In this document: in pieces, positions 35,487 to 43,991 of the stretch
Numbering within the stretch: the stretch's first letter is position 1
How the letters are laid out: each line of letters begins with the position of its first letter
Origin: Palsa-1150 sp964531095
GTDB lineage: Bacteria > Myxococcota_A > Polyangia > Polyangiales > Polyangiaceae
Length of the DNA: 64,000 bases
Assembly (NCBI GenBank): GCA_964531095.1
Contig: CAZHED010000021.1
Coordinates: 34,008 to 98,007 of the forward strand
Direction: 5' to 3'
Made by a program: the position numbers and the translations under genes
The notes under the pieces: model-generated
What the model saw: the letters and a program-made list of their open reading frames with translations, nothing else
What the model was told of the DNA's origin: nothing
Databases searched by the model: none

Positions 35487-36680
35487 GTGACCACCGTGAG
35501 CCGCGTTCGCGAAGTCATCCTACGGCAGCGCGCGACGGCGGAGCGCCTCGTGCGGGGGCACCCTTGGGTATGGCGCGAGGCGATCGAGCAAGGTCTCGCG
35601 GGGGCGGAGACCGGCGAAGAGGTTCAGGTCGTCATCGGCGGAACGGCCGTTGGCAGAGGCTTTGCCGACCCGACCTCGCCTATTGCGGTGAGGCTCTGGA
35701 CCCGCGGACGGGAACCTATCGACGAGCGCGTTTGGCAGGCGCGCGCTGGCCGCGCCTGCGCGCTCCGCTCGATGCTCTTCGAGCACGCGGCCACCCGGAC
35801 GGACGCGTTTCGGGTGCTGCACGGCGAGGGGGACCGCATGCCAGGGCTCGTCGTCGATCGCTACGGTCCAGTCGCGATCGTGCGAGCGGACGGCGACGCG
35901 GCGCGCGCGCACGTGAGCGACCTCGCCCAAGCGGTGTGGCCGACCTTGTCGTCTTGGGGCGTTTCGACCTTGGCGCATCGAATCGGCGCCAAGGGAGAAG
36001 CGCCCACGATCGAAGTCCTCCGTGGCCAACCGCTGCCGCAGACCGTGCGGGTCGAGGAGCACGGTGTTCCGTTCGTCGTCGACATCGTCCGCGGACAAAA
36101 AACGGGGGCGTTTCTCGACCAGCGCGACAATCGCCGGCGCGTCGGCGAGCTCGGGCGCGGGAGGCGCGTGCTGAATCTCTACTCGTATGCAGGCGGGTTC
36201 TCGCTCCATGCGGCGCTCGGAGGTGCCGCACGCGTGACGAGCGTCGACGTGGCAGCGGCGGCGCACGCGACGGCGCAGGCGAGCTTCCGCGCCGCGGGCG
36301 TCGACCCCGCGAAACACGCATTCGTGACTGCCGACGTGCACGCGTTCCTCGACGGCGCCCGGGCGCGCCAGGAAACGTGGGATCTCATCGTGAGCGACCC
36401 GCCGAGCTTCGCGCCGAGCGAAAAGGCGGTCGCACGCGCGCTATCGGCGTACCGAGCGCTCCACCGCGCTTGCGCGGCGGTGCTCGCCCCGGAGGGGATT
36501 TTTTGCGCGGCATCGTGCTCGAGCCACATCGACGCGCCTTCCTTTCTCGGAACGCTCGACGACGCGGCCCTCGATGGGCGCGCGCTATCGCTGCTCGAGC
36601 TGCGCGGCGCCGGCCCCGACCACCCGACCCTCGCGGGATTTCCCGAGGGGCGGTATCTCAAGTTCGCGGTGCTCGCTTAG
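35487..36680 (+). CDS. RlmI-like rRNA cytosine-C5 methyltransferase
   Basis: This 397-aa protein has the size and domain order of RlmI (23S rRNA m5C1962 methyltransferase): an N-terminal PUA-like domain (RLVRGHPWVWREAIE...VVIGGTAVGRGFAD), a central domain with VLHGEGDRMPGLVVDRYG, and a C-terminal Rossmann fold. The latter has GAFLDQRDNRRRVGEL, LNLYSYAGGFSLHAA (SAM motif I) and motif IV SDPPSFAPSEKA. GTG at 35487 was chosen; GTG at 35496 is also possible. Its TAG overlaps the stop of the convergent methyltransferase gene by 4 bp. Confidence 0.85.
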   Translation: MTTVSRVREVILRQRATAERLVRGHPWVWREAIEQGLAGAETGEEVQVVIGGTAVGRGFADPTSPIAVRLWTRGREPIDERVWQARAGRACALRSMLFEHAATRTDAFRVLHGEGDRMPGLVVDRYGPVAIVRADGDAARAHVSDLAQAVWPTLSSWGVSTLAHRIGAKGEAPTIEVLRGQPLPQTVRVEEHGVPFVVDIVRGQKTGAFLDQRDNRRRVGELGRGRRVLNLYSYAGGFSLHAALGGAARVTSVDVAAAAHATAQASFRAAGVDPAKHAFVTADVHAFLDGARARQETWDLIVSDPPSFAPSEKAVARALSAYRALHRACAAVLAPEGIFCAASCSSHIDAPSFLGTLDDAALDGRALSLLELRGAGPDHPTLAGFPEGRYLKFAVLA

Positions 36681-37264
36681 CCGCGCTCGAGCTCGTAAAA
36701 GACTTGCTCGCCACCTTTGATGTGGTGCAGCCCGCAGCCGACCGGCTCGAAGGCGCGTGCGAGAAGGCGCCGATAGAACGTCGCCGGGCGCGCGTGCACG
36801 GTAATGTCGGTGCGCGAGCGGTCGCACACGTCGCGCAAGTCGCGGTCCGTAATGGCCTCGAGGTACAGAAACCCGCGGCACATCGCAGCGATGTTCGTGA
36901 TGGCCTTTGTGCACGCCTCTTCGTCGAGATACGGAAGGACGCCCTGGCAGATGACGAGATCGAACTTCGTTCGGGCGCGCCACCGCGAAATGTCGCGGTG
37001 CTCGTGCCCGTACTTGGTGCAGGCGTATTCGCTGACGTCGATCGACCGGTAGCTCGCTTCGGGCAGGCTGGCGCGGACCCAATCGCCCCAGAGGCCCGTG
37101 CCCGCGCCGACGTCGAGCACGCGGTCGATTCTGCCGCCGAACCATTGGACGAAGCCGGTGACCCCGCGTGCGAGGTCGGCGATCTGCTCGCTCCCGTAGA
37201 CCCGCGAACGGCGCGATTCGTAGTAGCGCCGGAAGTACGAAGCGTCGAAGGAGGGGGCGGTCAT
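36677..37264 (-). CDS. Class I SAM-dependent methyltransferase
   Basis: This is a 195-aa small methyltransferase. Motif I is VLDVGAGTG (about residues 49-57), an acidic motif II lies at YRSIDVSEYA, and motif IV-like FDLVICQGVLPYLDEEA follows. The C-terminal part (HARPATFYRRLLARAFEPVGCGLHH) probably shapes the substrate site. The substrate is unknown; small molecules or lipids are likely. It lies between the RlmI-like gene and tRNA-Arg and has no operon partner. Confidence 0.8.
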   Translation of the reverse strand: MTAPSFDASYFRRYYESRRSRVYGSEQIADLARGVTGFVQWFGGRIDRVLDVGAGTGLWGDWVRASLPEASYRSIDVSEYACTKYGHEHRDISRWRARTKFDLVICQGVLPYLDEEACTKAITNIAAMCRGFLYLEAITDRDLRDVCDRSRTDITVHARPATFYRRLLARAFEPVGCGLHHIKGGEQVFYELERG

Positions 37265-37351
37265 GCGGATAGAATTTGTAACACCGCCGGCGTCGATGCG
37301 GTCGAGGTAGCGTCACCGGCCGGGCTGAAGTAGAGCAGTTCCCGGCGCTTG

Positions 37352-37424
37352 GCCCCCGTAGCTCAGTGGATAGAGCAAGGCTTTCCTAAAGCCGAGGTCG
37401 CAAGTTCGACTCTTGCCGGGGGCG
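37352..37424 (+). tRNA. tRNA-Arg (anticodon CCT)
   Basis: A full cloverleaf can be drawn: acceptor GCCCCCG pairs with CGGGGGC, D-arm GCTC/GAGC with loop AGTGGATA, anticodon loop TTCCTAA with CCT at positions 34-36, and T-arm GCAAG/CTTGC with loop TTCGACT. The discriminator base is G. The outermost anticodon-stem pair is A-G. CCA is not encoded. It reads the AGG arginine codon, which is rare in GC-rich genomes. Confidence 0.95.
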
Positions 37425-37487
37425 CCGCCGACCCACGAGGCCTGCAAAAACAGCGGGCGGGCCGCCCTTCGCCAGCTGCGTCGCTAC

Positions 37488-38384
37488 TCAGTAAACCTCG
37501 GGTACGTACATTTCCACCGAAATGGGGCCACGAATGTAGCTCGGGTTGTGCACACGTTCGGGCAACTCCACCGCCGAGTGCTCGATCTCCCGGTAGACAA
37601 CCTGCGAGAGCAGGTGATGGATGCAATTCAAGCGCGCCCGCTTCTTGTCGTCCGCCTCGACGATCCACCACGGAGCCTCCGGGATGTGCGTGCGCTCCAG
37701 CATCTCCTCCTTGGCCTTGGTGTATCGCTCCCACCGCCTGCGCGACTCGAGATCCATCGGGCTCAGCTTCCACTGCTTGAGCGGGTCGCGGATGCGCATG
37801 AGAAAACGCAAGTGTTGCTCATCGTCGGTGATCGAGAACCAGTATTTGACCAGGACGATGCCGGCCCCGACCAGCATCCGCTCGAACCCGGGCACCGTGC
37901 GAAAGAACTCCTCGACCTCGGCGTCGGTGCAGAAGTCCATGACGCGCTCGACGCCCGCACGGTTGTACCAACTCCGGTCGAAGAGGACGATTTCGCCCCC
38001 GGCGGGCAAGTGCGAGACGTAGCGTTGGAAATACCACTGGGTGCGCTCGCGGTCGTTCGGCGCCGGCAGCGCGGCGACGCGGCAAACGCGCGGGTTCAAG
38101 CGCTGCGTGATGCGCTTGATGACGCCACCTTTCCCGGCGGCGTCGCGTCCCTCGAAGATCACGACGAGCTTCAGCTTTTCGCGGACGACCCAGTCCTGCA
38201 GCTTGACGAGCTCACCCTGAAGCCGAAAGAGCTCTTTGAAATAGAACGCTCGCTCGGGGGTCTGGGCTGGCAGCTCCCCGGAGAGTGCGGCGAAGTCGTC
38301 GTCGTCAGCGGCCAGCTCCAGCTCTTCGTCCATGCTGTCTTCGGCCTCGGCACGAAGCCGGTCGCGGATGGGCTTGCGATCCAT
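37488..38384 (-). CDS. ppk2: Polyphosphate kinase 2 (PPK2 family)
   Basis: This is a 298-aa P-loop kinase that transfers phosphate between polyphosphate and nucleotides. Walker A is FEGRDAAGKGG (about 77-87), and the family's lid and Walker B region is LFDRSWYNRAGVERVMDFC (about 134-152). KYWFSITDDEQHLRF and SPMDLESRRRWERYTKAKE are also conserved. The length and single domain fit class I PPK2. It is transcribed 39 bp behind the Pit phosphate transporter, so phosphate uptake and polyphosphate metabolism are probably co-expressed. Confidence 0.94.
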   Translation of the reverse strand: MDRKPIRDRLRAEAEDSMDEELELAADDDDFAALSGELPAQTPERAFYFKELFRLQGELVKLQDWVVREKLKLVVIFEGRDAAGKGGVIKRITQRLNPRVCRVAALPAPNDRERTQWYFQRYVSHLPAGGEIVLFDRSWYNRAGVERVMDFCTDAEVEEFFRTVPGFERMLVGAGIVLVKYWFSITDDEQHLRFLMRIRDPLKQWKLSPMDLESRRRWERYTKAKEEMLERTHIPEAPWWIVEADDKKRARLNCIHHLLSQVVYREIEHSAVELPERVHNPSYIRGPISVEMYVPEVY

Positions 38385-38423
38385 GACTCCCTCGGAAGTC
38401 GCTCGTCTACGCGCCGCGTCCGA

Positions 38424-40022
38424 TCAAAAGACGCTCGTGAAGACCCAGAAAAGTGACCCCGAAAGGAGGATGGAGACGGGCAAGGTCAGGACCCACGCCA
38501 GGAGCAAGTTGCGCATCGTCGCCATCTGCAAGCCCGAACGATTGGCGGCCATGGTTCCCGCAACGCCGGAGGATAGAACGTGCGTCGTACTGACCGGGAG
38601 TCCGTACATATCGGCCGCGCCGATCGTGACCATGGCCGTAATCTCGGCCGCGGCGCCTTGCGCGTACGTCAGGTGATCCTTGCCGATCTTCTCGCCGACG
38701 GTCACGACGATGCGCTTCCAACCGACCATCGTCCCCAGCCCCAGCGCGATCGCGACGGCGATCTTGACCCAGAGAGGAATGAACTTCGTCGCGTTGTCGA
38801 CGTGAGCCTTGTAGTTCTTCAGCACGGCCTCGTCGTCGGCCGAAAGCGCCGGAGTCCCCGTCTTTTTGATCACCCGGAGCGCTTCGCTGACGAGGTACAG
38901 ATCGTTTCGGAAGTTGCGCACTTGCTCCGAGGGCACGTTGCGCAGCTCCTTGTAGCGGCCCAGATCGGTGGCGACGTCGCGGACCATCGTGGCCAGCGCG
39001 GGCGTCGTGCTGGAGGCAAGCGTCCGAGAGCGCACGAATTCGGTGACGTCGGCGCGGGCGTCACCGACCGACGAGCCGGGCGGCGCGTAATGGGCGAGAG
39101 AGTCGCTCGCCTGAGCGGACACCGCGATGAAGTCCTGCACGTCGGCTGGCGTCACTGCGCGGTTGAGCGCGTATGCCGTCGGCACGGTGCCCACGAGGAT
39201 GAGCATGATGAGGCCCATTCCCTTTTGGCCGTCGTTCGAGCCGTGCGCGAAGCTCACACCCGTGCAGGTCAGAAGCAGCAGGGCGCGGATCCAGAAAGGC
39301 GGCGGCTCCGTTCCCTCGGGTGCCTCGTAGAGCTTCTTGTTGGGGATGGAGACCTTCGCGAGGAGCAATAGGCCAGCCGCGCACGTAAACCCGACGAGCG
39401 GCGAGATGAGCAGAGATTCGCCGATGTGGCGCGCCTGGGACCAGTCGACGCCGCTCGTTCCTGACTTGGTAGAAAGGATTTGATTGGCAAGGCCGACGCC
39501 GATGATCGAACCAATCAGCGTGTGCGAGCTCGACGACGGGAGCCCGAAATACCACGTGCCGAGATTCCAGACGATGGCCGCGGCCAGCAGTGCGAAAACC
39601 ATCGCGAACCCGGCGCCGGCGCCCACCTGCAGGATCAACTCGACCGGGAGCAACGAAATGATCCCGAACGCGACGGCGCCCGAGGAGACGAGTACGCCGG
39701 CGAAGTTCCAAATGCCCGACCAGAGAACGGCGACGTGGGGCTCGAGCGTGTGAGTGTAAATCACCGTGGCGACCGCGTTGGCCGTGTCGTGAAAGCCGTT
39801 CACGAACTCGAAGCCGAGGGCGATGAGCAGCGCGATCCCCAGCAGGACGAACGGAAAGACCGAGCTCGTGACCACGTGCGAGCAGTCTTGGACGAGCTGC
39901 GAGCCCGCGTAGGCCAGTCCCAATGCGAGGACCGCACCGAACGCCAGCGACGCCCCTCTCCCGGGTGGACGCCTGATTTTTGAGTCGAGCTTCGATTCAG
40001 CAATCGCAGATGCCGTGGTCAT
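38424..40022 (-). CDS. pit: Pit-family inorganic phosphate transporter
   Basis: This is a 532-aa multi-pass permease. It has the paired Pit signatures: the N-terminal GFEFVNGFHDTANAVATVIYT and the C-terminal copy VTIGAADMYGLPVSTTHVLSSGVAGTMAA. FAHGSNDGQKGMGLIML lies in the middle. About ten hydrophobic helices are visible, and a soluble insert of about 130 residues sits between the halves. It imports phosphate (with H+ or Na+). ATG 40022 follows GAGGAG. It leads a two-gene unit with ppk2. A Pho-box-like repeat lies about 100 bp upstream. Confidence 0.92.
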   Translation of the reverse strand: MTTASAIAESKLDSKIRRPPGRGASLAFGAVLALGLAYAGSQLVQDCSHVVTSSVFPFVLLGIALLIALGFEFVNGFHDTANAVATVIYTHTLEPHVAVLWSGIWNFAGVLVSSGAVAFGIISLLPVELILQVGAGAGFAMVFALLAAAIVWNLGTWYFGLPSSSSHTLIGSIIGVGLANQILSTKSGTSGVDWSQARHIGESLLISPLVGFTCAAGLLLLAKVSIPNKKLYEAPEGTEPPPFWIRALLLLTCTGVSFAHGSNDGQKGMGLIMLILVGTVPTAYALNRAVTPADVQDFIAVSAQASDSLAHYAPPGSSVGDARADVTEFVRSRTLASSTTPALATMVRDVATDLGRYKELRNVPSEQVRNFRNDLYLVSEALRVIKKTGTPALSADDEAVLKNYKAHVDNATKFIPLWVKIAVAIALGLGTMVGWKRIVVTVGEKIGKDHLTYAQGAAAEITAMVTIGAADMYGLPVSTTHVLSSGVAGTMAANRSGLQMATMRNLLLAWVLTLPVSILLSGSLFWVFTSVF

Positions 40023-40121
40023 GGCCGTGCTCCTCGCCTTTTAACAGCGCGTACATCGTCCAGGCCCCTGTCGGTTGTGACGATTCCGCCACGGCCGTCC
40101 GATCCAAAGCCACTCACACGA

Positions 40122-40143
40122 CATCGTCACGGCATCGTCACGG
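40122..40143 (+). promoter_or_regulatory. 11-bp direct repeat resembling a Pho box
   Basis: Two perfect, adjacent copies of CATCGTCACGG lie between the divergent pit and universal-stress genes. The 11-bp period and GTCA core match the architecture of PhoB sites (two CTGTCAT-like 7-mers 11 bp apart). The orientation on the plus strand would favour the universal-stress gene at 40200 rather than pit. The repeat is seen directly; PhoB binding is inference. Confidence 0.4.
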
Positions 40144-40199
40144 TCGCTTCATGTATCCGTCGGACGGCAGGGCGAGATTCGGGCACCGAGGTGCGACGG

Positions 40200-40661
40200 A
40201 TGCTCCAGCCAAGACTCGTACTAGCGCCGATCGATTTCAGCGACCCCTCGTACGACGCCGTGGAAACCGCCGTCGACGTCGCGACCAGGTTCGGCGCGAC
40301 TCTGCTGTTGGCTCACGTCGTACCGGCACTGCCGAAGCTCCCCGCCGGCGTCTCCATCTTCAAAGAGGGCGACTACGAGCGCAGCCTCCGCGAGGAAGCC
40401 TTGGAGCGGATCACCGAGCTTTCGGCGAAGTGCGCGAAGGCCGGAGTCTCCGTCCGATCGGAGGTTGGAGTCGCAAACGACGTTGGCATGGAGATTCTGC
40501 GGATCGGCGAGCGGCACAAGGCAGATCTGATCGTCATCGCCACCCACGGCATGACGGGTTGGAAGGCGCTGGTCTTTGGCTCTGTCGCCGAAAAGGTGGT
40601 GCGCTTAGCCCCGGCCGCTGTGCTCGTGATCAAGACGATCCCGCCGGAGAACAAGCGCTGA
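40200..40661 (+). CDS. Universal stress protein (UspA family)
   Basis: This is a 153-aa single Usp domain. It starts LVLAPIDFSDPSYDAVETAVDVA, and the ATP-binding type motif G-x2-G-x9-G-S is present as THGMTGWKALVFGSVAEKV. The protein therefore probably binds ATP. It is cytoplasmic. ATG 40200 fits the family start; a GTG three codons upstream is possible. It is divergent from pit, and a link to phosphate or energy stress is possible from the shared upstream region. Confidence 0.9.
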   Translation: MLQPRLVLAPIDFSDPSYDAVETAVDVATRFGATLLLAHVVPALPKLPAGVSIFKEGDYERSLREEALERITELSAKCAKAGVSVRSEVGVANDVGMEILRIGERHKADLIVIATHGMTGWKALVFGSVAEKVVRLAPAAVLVIKTIPPENKR

Positions 40662-40693
40662 GCCGGCGGCGCCAGAATCGCATCTCTTGCCGC

Positions 40694-41188
40694 TTAAGCG
40701 CGGGTCATTCTCTGGACGATGGCGCGATGCTCCGGGAACCGCGCCACCATCTCGGCGCGGACGGCCATCTCGAAATCCGCGAATTCGAACCCCGGCGCAA
40801 CTGTGCACCCGCATAGTGCAAATCGCTCGCCGATGGGCTCCGCTGCCTGCCAGACACCGGCCCGCACGGCGTGCTGGGGCACTTCGCCTTCGCGGAATCG
40901 CCGTCCGATGCGGACGCACGCGTAAGCCCCCTGCGCGTCGATCGTGTGCAAATCGACAGGGTCACCATCGTAGTGGTGCCAGACTTCGTCCGATGCGACG
41001 CGGTGAAACGTGGAAAACCCGCCGGCGGGCAGCAGAAAGTAGATCGCGGTCGACGCCGCGCGCAGGACTCCGGGCCGCGGCTCGACGATCGCGTCCGAAC
41101 GGAAGGCCTCGCAATAGAACCCGCCCTCCGGATGTGCCCGGAGGCCCAACCGAGCGATGAGGTCGGCGACCTCCGCCGCGGCGTTCAT
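40694..41188 (-). CDS. DUF985/cupin-5 family protein
   Basis: This is a 164-aa cupin of the DUF985 type. The family N-terminus LIARLGLRAHPEGGFYCE is clear, then STAIYFLLPAGGFSTFHRVASDEVWHHYDGDPV supplies the metal-type His/Glu cluster. Next comes the late VAPGFEFADFEMA block. The biochemical function is unknown; some relatives are sugar-binding or epimerase-like. It is divergent from selO by 69 bp. Confidence 0.88.
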   Translation of the reverse strand: MNAAAEVADLIARLGLRAHPEGGFYCEAFRSDAIVEPRPGVLRAASTAIYFLLPAGGFSTFHRVASDEVWHHYDGDPVDLHTIDAQGAYACVRIGRRFREGEVPQHAVRAGVWQAAEPIGERFALCGCTVAPGFEFADFEMAVRAEMVARFPEHRAIVQRMTRA

Positions 41189-41257
41189 GCTTTTGGGCCG
41201 TACCCCGTGGCGCGCGCGCTTGCAACGATCGCCGGATGGTAAGGTCGGCTCGGCGCC

Positions 41258-42730
41258 ATGGCCTTTGCATTCGACAACACCTACGCGCGGCTCCCCGCTC
41301 GGTTCTTCGCCCCTGTTTCCCCGACGCCGGTGCGTGCACCGCGCGTCGTGAAAGTGAACCGCGCCCTCGCCGAAGAGCTCGGCCTCAATCCCGACGATCT
41401 CGCGTCGCCCCACGGCGCCCAAGTCTTGGCCGGCAACGCGCTGCTCCCGGGAGCCGAGCCGATCGCACTGGCGTACGCCGGCCACCAGTTCGGCTCCTTC
41501 GTGCCCCGGCTCGGCGACGGTCGCGCCATTCTCCTGGGAGAAGTCGTCGCCAGAAGCGGGAGACGCGTCGACGTTCAGCTCAAAGGCTCCGGCCGCACGC
41601 CCTTTTCGCGCGGGGGCGACGGGCGCGCCGCGCTGGGGCCGGTGCTGCGCGAGTACATCGTCAGCGAGGCGATGGCCGCCTTGGGAATTCCGACGACCCG
41701 CTCGCTCGCGTCCGTGACGACCGGTGAGACGGTCCTTCGCGACGAGGTTCTTCCCGGCGCGGTGCTCACGCGCGTGGCCGCAAGCCACATCCGAGTGGGC
41801 ACGTTCGAGTTCTTCGCCGCGCGCGCCGATCGCGAGGCGTTGACCACGCTTGCGTCGTACGCGCTCCGCAGGCACTTCCCCGACGCCACGGGGTCCGGCA
41901 ACGACGTGCTCGCGCTCCTCGATCGCGTCGTTGTCGCGCAGGCGAACCTCGTCGCACAGTGGCTCGGGGTCGGCTTCGTGCACGGCGTGATGAACACCGA
42001 CAACACCGCGATCGCCGGCGAGACACTCGACTACGGGCCGTGCGCCTTCCTCGACGAGTACGACCCGAAGAAGAAGTTCAGCTCGATCGACCACGGCGGA
42101 CGATATGCGTTCGCGAATCAACCGCGGATCGCCCAATGGAACCTCGCGCGCTTCGGCGAGACCCTCCTGCCGCTTCTCGCGGACGACCAGGACGAGGCCA
42201 TCCGTCTCGCGACGGACTCCCTGCAGCGCTTCTCCACGCTCTTCGCGGCGGCACACGAGCGCGTCGTCCGCGCGAAGCTCGGGCTCGCGCGCGACGAGGA
42301 AGGCGACGCCGAGCTCGCGGCCGACCTTTTGGCCCGGATGGCCTCGCACGGCGTCGACTACACGATCCTCTTTCGCATGCTGTGCGCCGCCGCCGGCGAC
42401 CCATCCGAAGACGCGCGCATCGCGACACTCTTCGCCGAGCCCAGCGCCTTCCAGGATTGGTCGCGAGCGTGGCGCCAGCGCCTGGCGCGAGAGAGCCTGG
42501 CGCCCGACGCTCGCCTCGCGGCCATGCAGCGAGTCAACCCCGCGTTCGTGCCGCGCAACCATCGGATCGCGCAAGCGATCGAAGCGGCCGTTCGACAGGA
42601 CGACTTCGAGCCCTTCGAAACGCTGGTCCGCGTCCTCGGACGACCGTACGAACACCAGCCCGAGGCCGCGCACCTCGCCGACCCGCCGCGATCGGAGGAG
42701 CGCGTGCTGGAGACGTTCTGTGGAACGTGA
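41258..42730 (+). CDS. selO: Protein adenylyltransferase SelO (YdiU/UPF0061)
   Basis: This is a 490-aa pseudokinase-fold enzyme that AMPylates proteins and is linked to redox stress. The diagnostic motifs are present: LAYAGHQFGSFVPRLGDGRAILLGE, DVQLKGSGRTPFSRGGDGRA, SEAMAALGIPTTRSL and the metal-binding FVHGVMNTDN followed by DYGPCAFLDEYD. The C-terminus ends in FCGT, typical of bacterial forms without selenocysteine. ATG 41258 gives the expected N-terminus FDNTYARLP. Confidence 0.95.
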   Translation: MAFAFDNTYARLPARFFAPVSPTPVRAPRVVKVNRALAEELGLNPDDLASPHGAQVLAGNALLPGAEPIALAYAGHQFGSFVPRLGDGRAILLGEVVARSGRRVDVQLKGSGRTPFSRGGDGRAALGPVLREYIVSEAMAALGIPTTRSLASVTTGETVLRDEVLPGAVLTRVAASHIRVGTFEFFAARADREALTTLASYALRRHFPDATGSGNDVLALLDRVVVAQANLVAQWLGVGFVHGVMNTDNTAIAGETLDYGPCAFLDEYDPKKKFSSIDHGGRYAFANQPRIAQWNLARFGETLLPLLADDQDEAIRLATDSLQRFSTLFAAAHERVVRAKLGLARDEEGDAELAADLLARMASHGVDYTILFRMLCAAAGDPSEDARIATLFAEPSAFQDWSRAWRQRLARESLAPDARLAAMQRVNPAFVPRNHRIAQAIEAAVRQDDFEPFETLVRVLGRPYEHQPEAAHLADPPRSEERVLETFCGT

Positions 42731-42766
42731 GGTCGGGCTCTTCCGGTCGTGGGGCGCCCTAGCGTG

Positions 42767-43903
42767 TCAGGGGCAGCCGATGCGCGTCGTGCCATACGCG
42801 ACGTCGTCGATCCACATCGTCCTCGCGCCGTCCGCCTGGTACGACTCCCAGCCGACGTCGAGCTGGGAGATCGTCGGGGATGCCCATTCGTAGCCCGCGG
42901 GCTGGCTGACGCACCCGGCGCCCGTGTGCGCGACGGTCAAGTCCGGAACCGCCGCGCCGTTCAGCCAAAAGCGCGTCGTATCGTTCGGACCGTCGAATTG
43001 CCACTCGATGCACGTCCACACGCCGACGGGAACCGGCCGGCCCTTCGAGTGCTGAAAGCAGTCGGTCGACGGCCCCACGCCGGTGTACGAATCGGTCGTG
43101 TCGTAACTCGCCATGAGCTGGCTTCCGAGGAAGCCGCCGTCGGCGCCCGTGAGTGGAAGCTGGCCGCCGTACCGGTACGCCGCGTGGTAGGCCGTTGCCC
43201 CGGGGACGATGCCGGAGCCGTCGACGAACGTCCAGTGCACGGTCATCGACGGCGAAGAGTCCAGCCAGAACATCATGCGCCCGTACACGGCGTTGCCCGC
43301 TACGGGCAGAAGTCCGCCGCCGGCGATGCGCAGCATGACGCTGCGATACCCCGTCGCCGCGGGCGCAGTCACTTTGACCGAGTGGGCTCCGCTGTAGGCA
43401 CGCGTCGCGTCGACGGCGACCGTTCCGGTGTTCGTGGCCGCCGTCCACGGAGCCGACGGCGCCGCGCCCAAGCCGTAGCGCTCGAAGTCGTCGCACACGA
43501 AGGTCCCCCCAGGGCAGGGGCCGGCGTCCGCCCGCGCGCCGTCGGGCCGAGACGCGTCCGCCGGATTGGAGGCCACGTCGGGCTGCATTGCGTCGAGCGG
43601 ACTGAAGCCGGCTTCCTGTGGCGCGGCGACCGGCTGGGTGGCATCGACCGGATTGGAGCCCGCATCGGCCGCCGCGTCGTCGGCGGGACTGGGGCTGGCG
43701 GCATCGGAGGGTGTCGCGTCGATCGGGAGCGGACCGACCTCGGCTGCCTCCGCGTCGCGCATGCCGCCGGCGCCGGTGGACGGAGCGCCGATCGGCGGGG
43801 CGCCGGTGCTCGAGTTGCAGGCCGCGGCTGCGCAGGCGAGGAATGCAACGAGCGCGGAAAGACGGTCCTTGTCCGGTGATACAAGAAAGAGACGACTCGG
43901 CAT
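42767..43903 (-). CDS. Lipoprotein with jelly-roll (LamG-like) domain
   Basis: This is a 378-aa lipoprotein. The signal peptide ends in AAAAC (Cys 29). A linker of about 100 residues rich in Asp/Ala/Pro, with repeated xDATx/xDAAx units, follows. The C-terminal 240 residues start CDDFERYGLG and have the strand pattern of a concanavalin-like jelly roll (GRMMFWLDSS, MTVHWTFVDGSG, WTCIEWQFDG, TRFWLNGAAV, MWIDDVAYG). Such domains bind or cleave polysaccharides. No catalytic motif can be named, so a binding role is the cautious call. Confidence 0.75.
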   Translation of the reverse strand: MPSRLFLVSPDKDRLSALVAFLACAAAACNSSTGAPPIGAPSTGAGGMRDAEAAEVGPLPIDATPSDAASPSPADDAAADAGSNPVDATQPVAAPQEAGFSPLDAMQPDVASNPADASRPDGARADAGPCPGGTFVCDDFERYGLGAAPSAPWTAATNTGTVAVDATRAYSGAHSVKVTAPAATGYRSVMLRIAGGGLLPVAGNAVYGRMMFWLDSSPSMTVHWTFVDGSGIVPGATAYHAAYRYGGQLPLTGADGGFLGSQLMASYDTTDSYTGVGPSTDCFQHSKGRPVPVGVWTCIEWQFDGPNDTTRFWLNGAAVPDLTVAHTGAGCVSQPAGYEWASPTISQLDVGWESYQADGARTMWIDDVAYGTTRIGCP

Positions 43904-43991
43904 GGCGACTTGCGAACAGCCGCTACGAATAGCACGACGAAAGCGGTCGTAAGTGCGTCGCGTTCCATAGCTGCCGCTAAGCTCCCGGCCC

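Noticed and set aside
41189..42673. Minus-strand frame opposite selO that runs into the DUF985 gene
   Set aside because: SelO is certain on the plus strand. The antisense extension shows no motif, and the DUF985 protein has a proper start at 41188.
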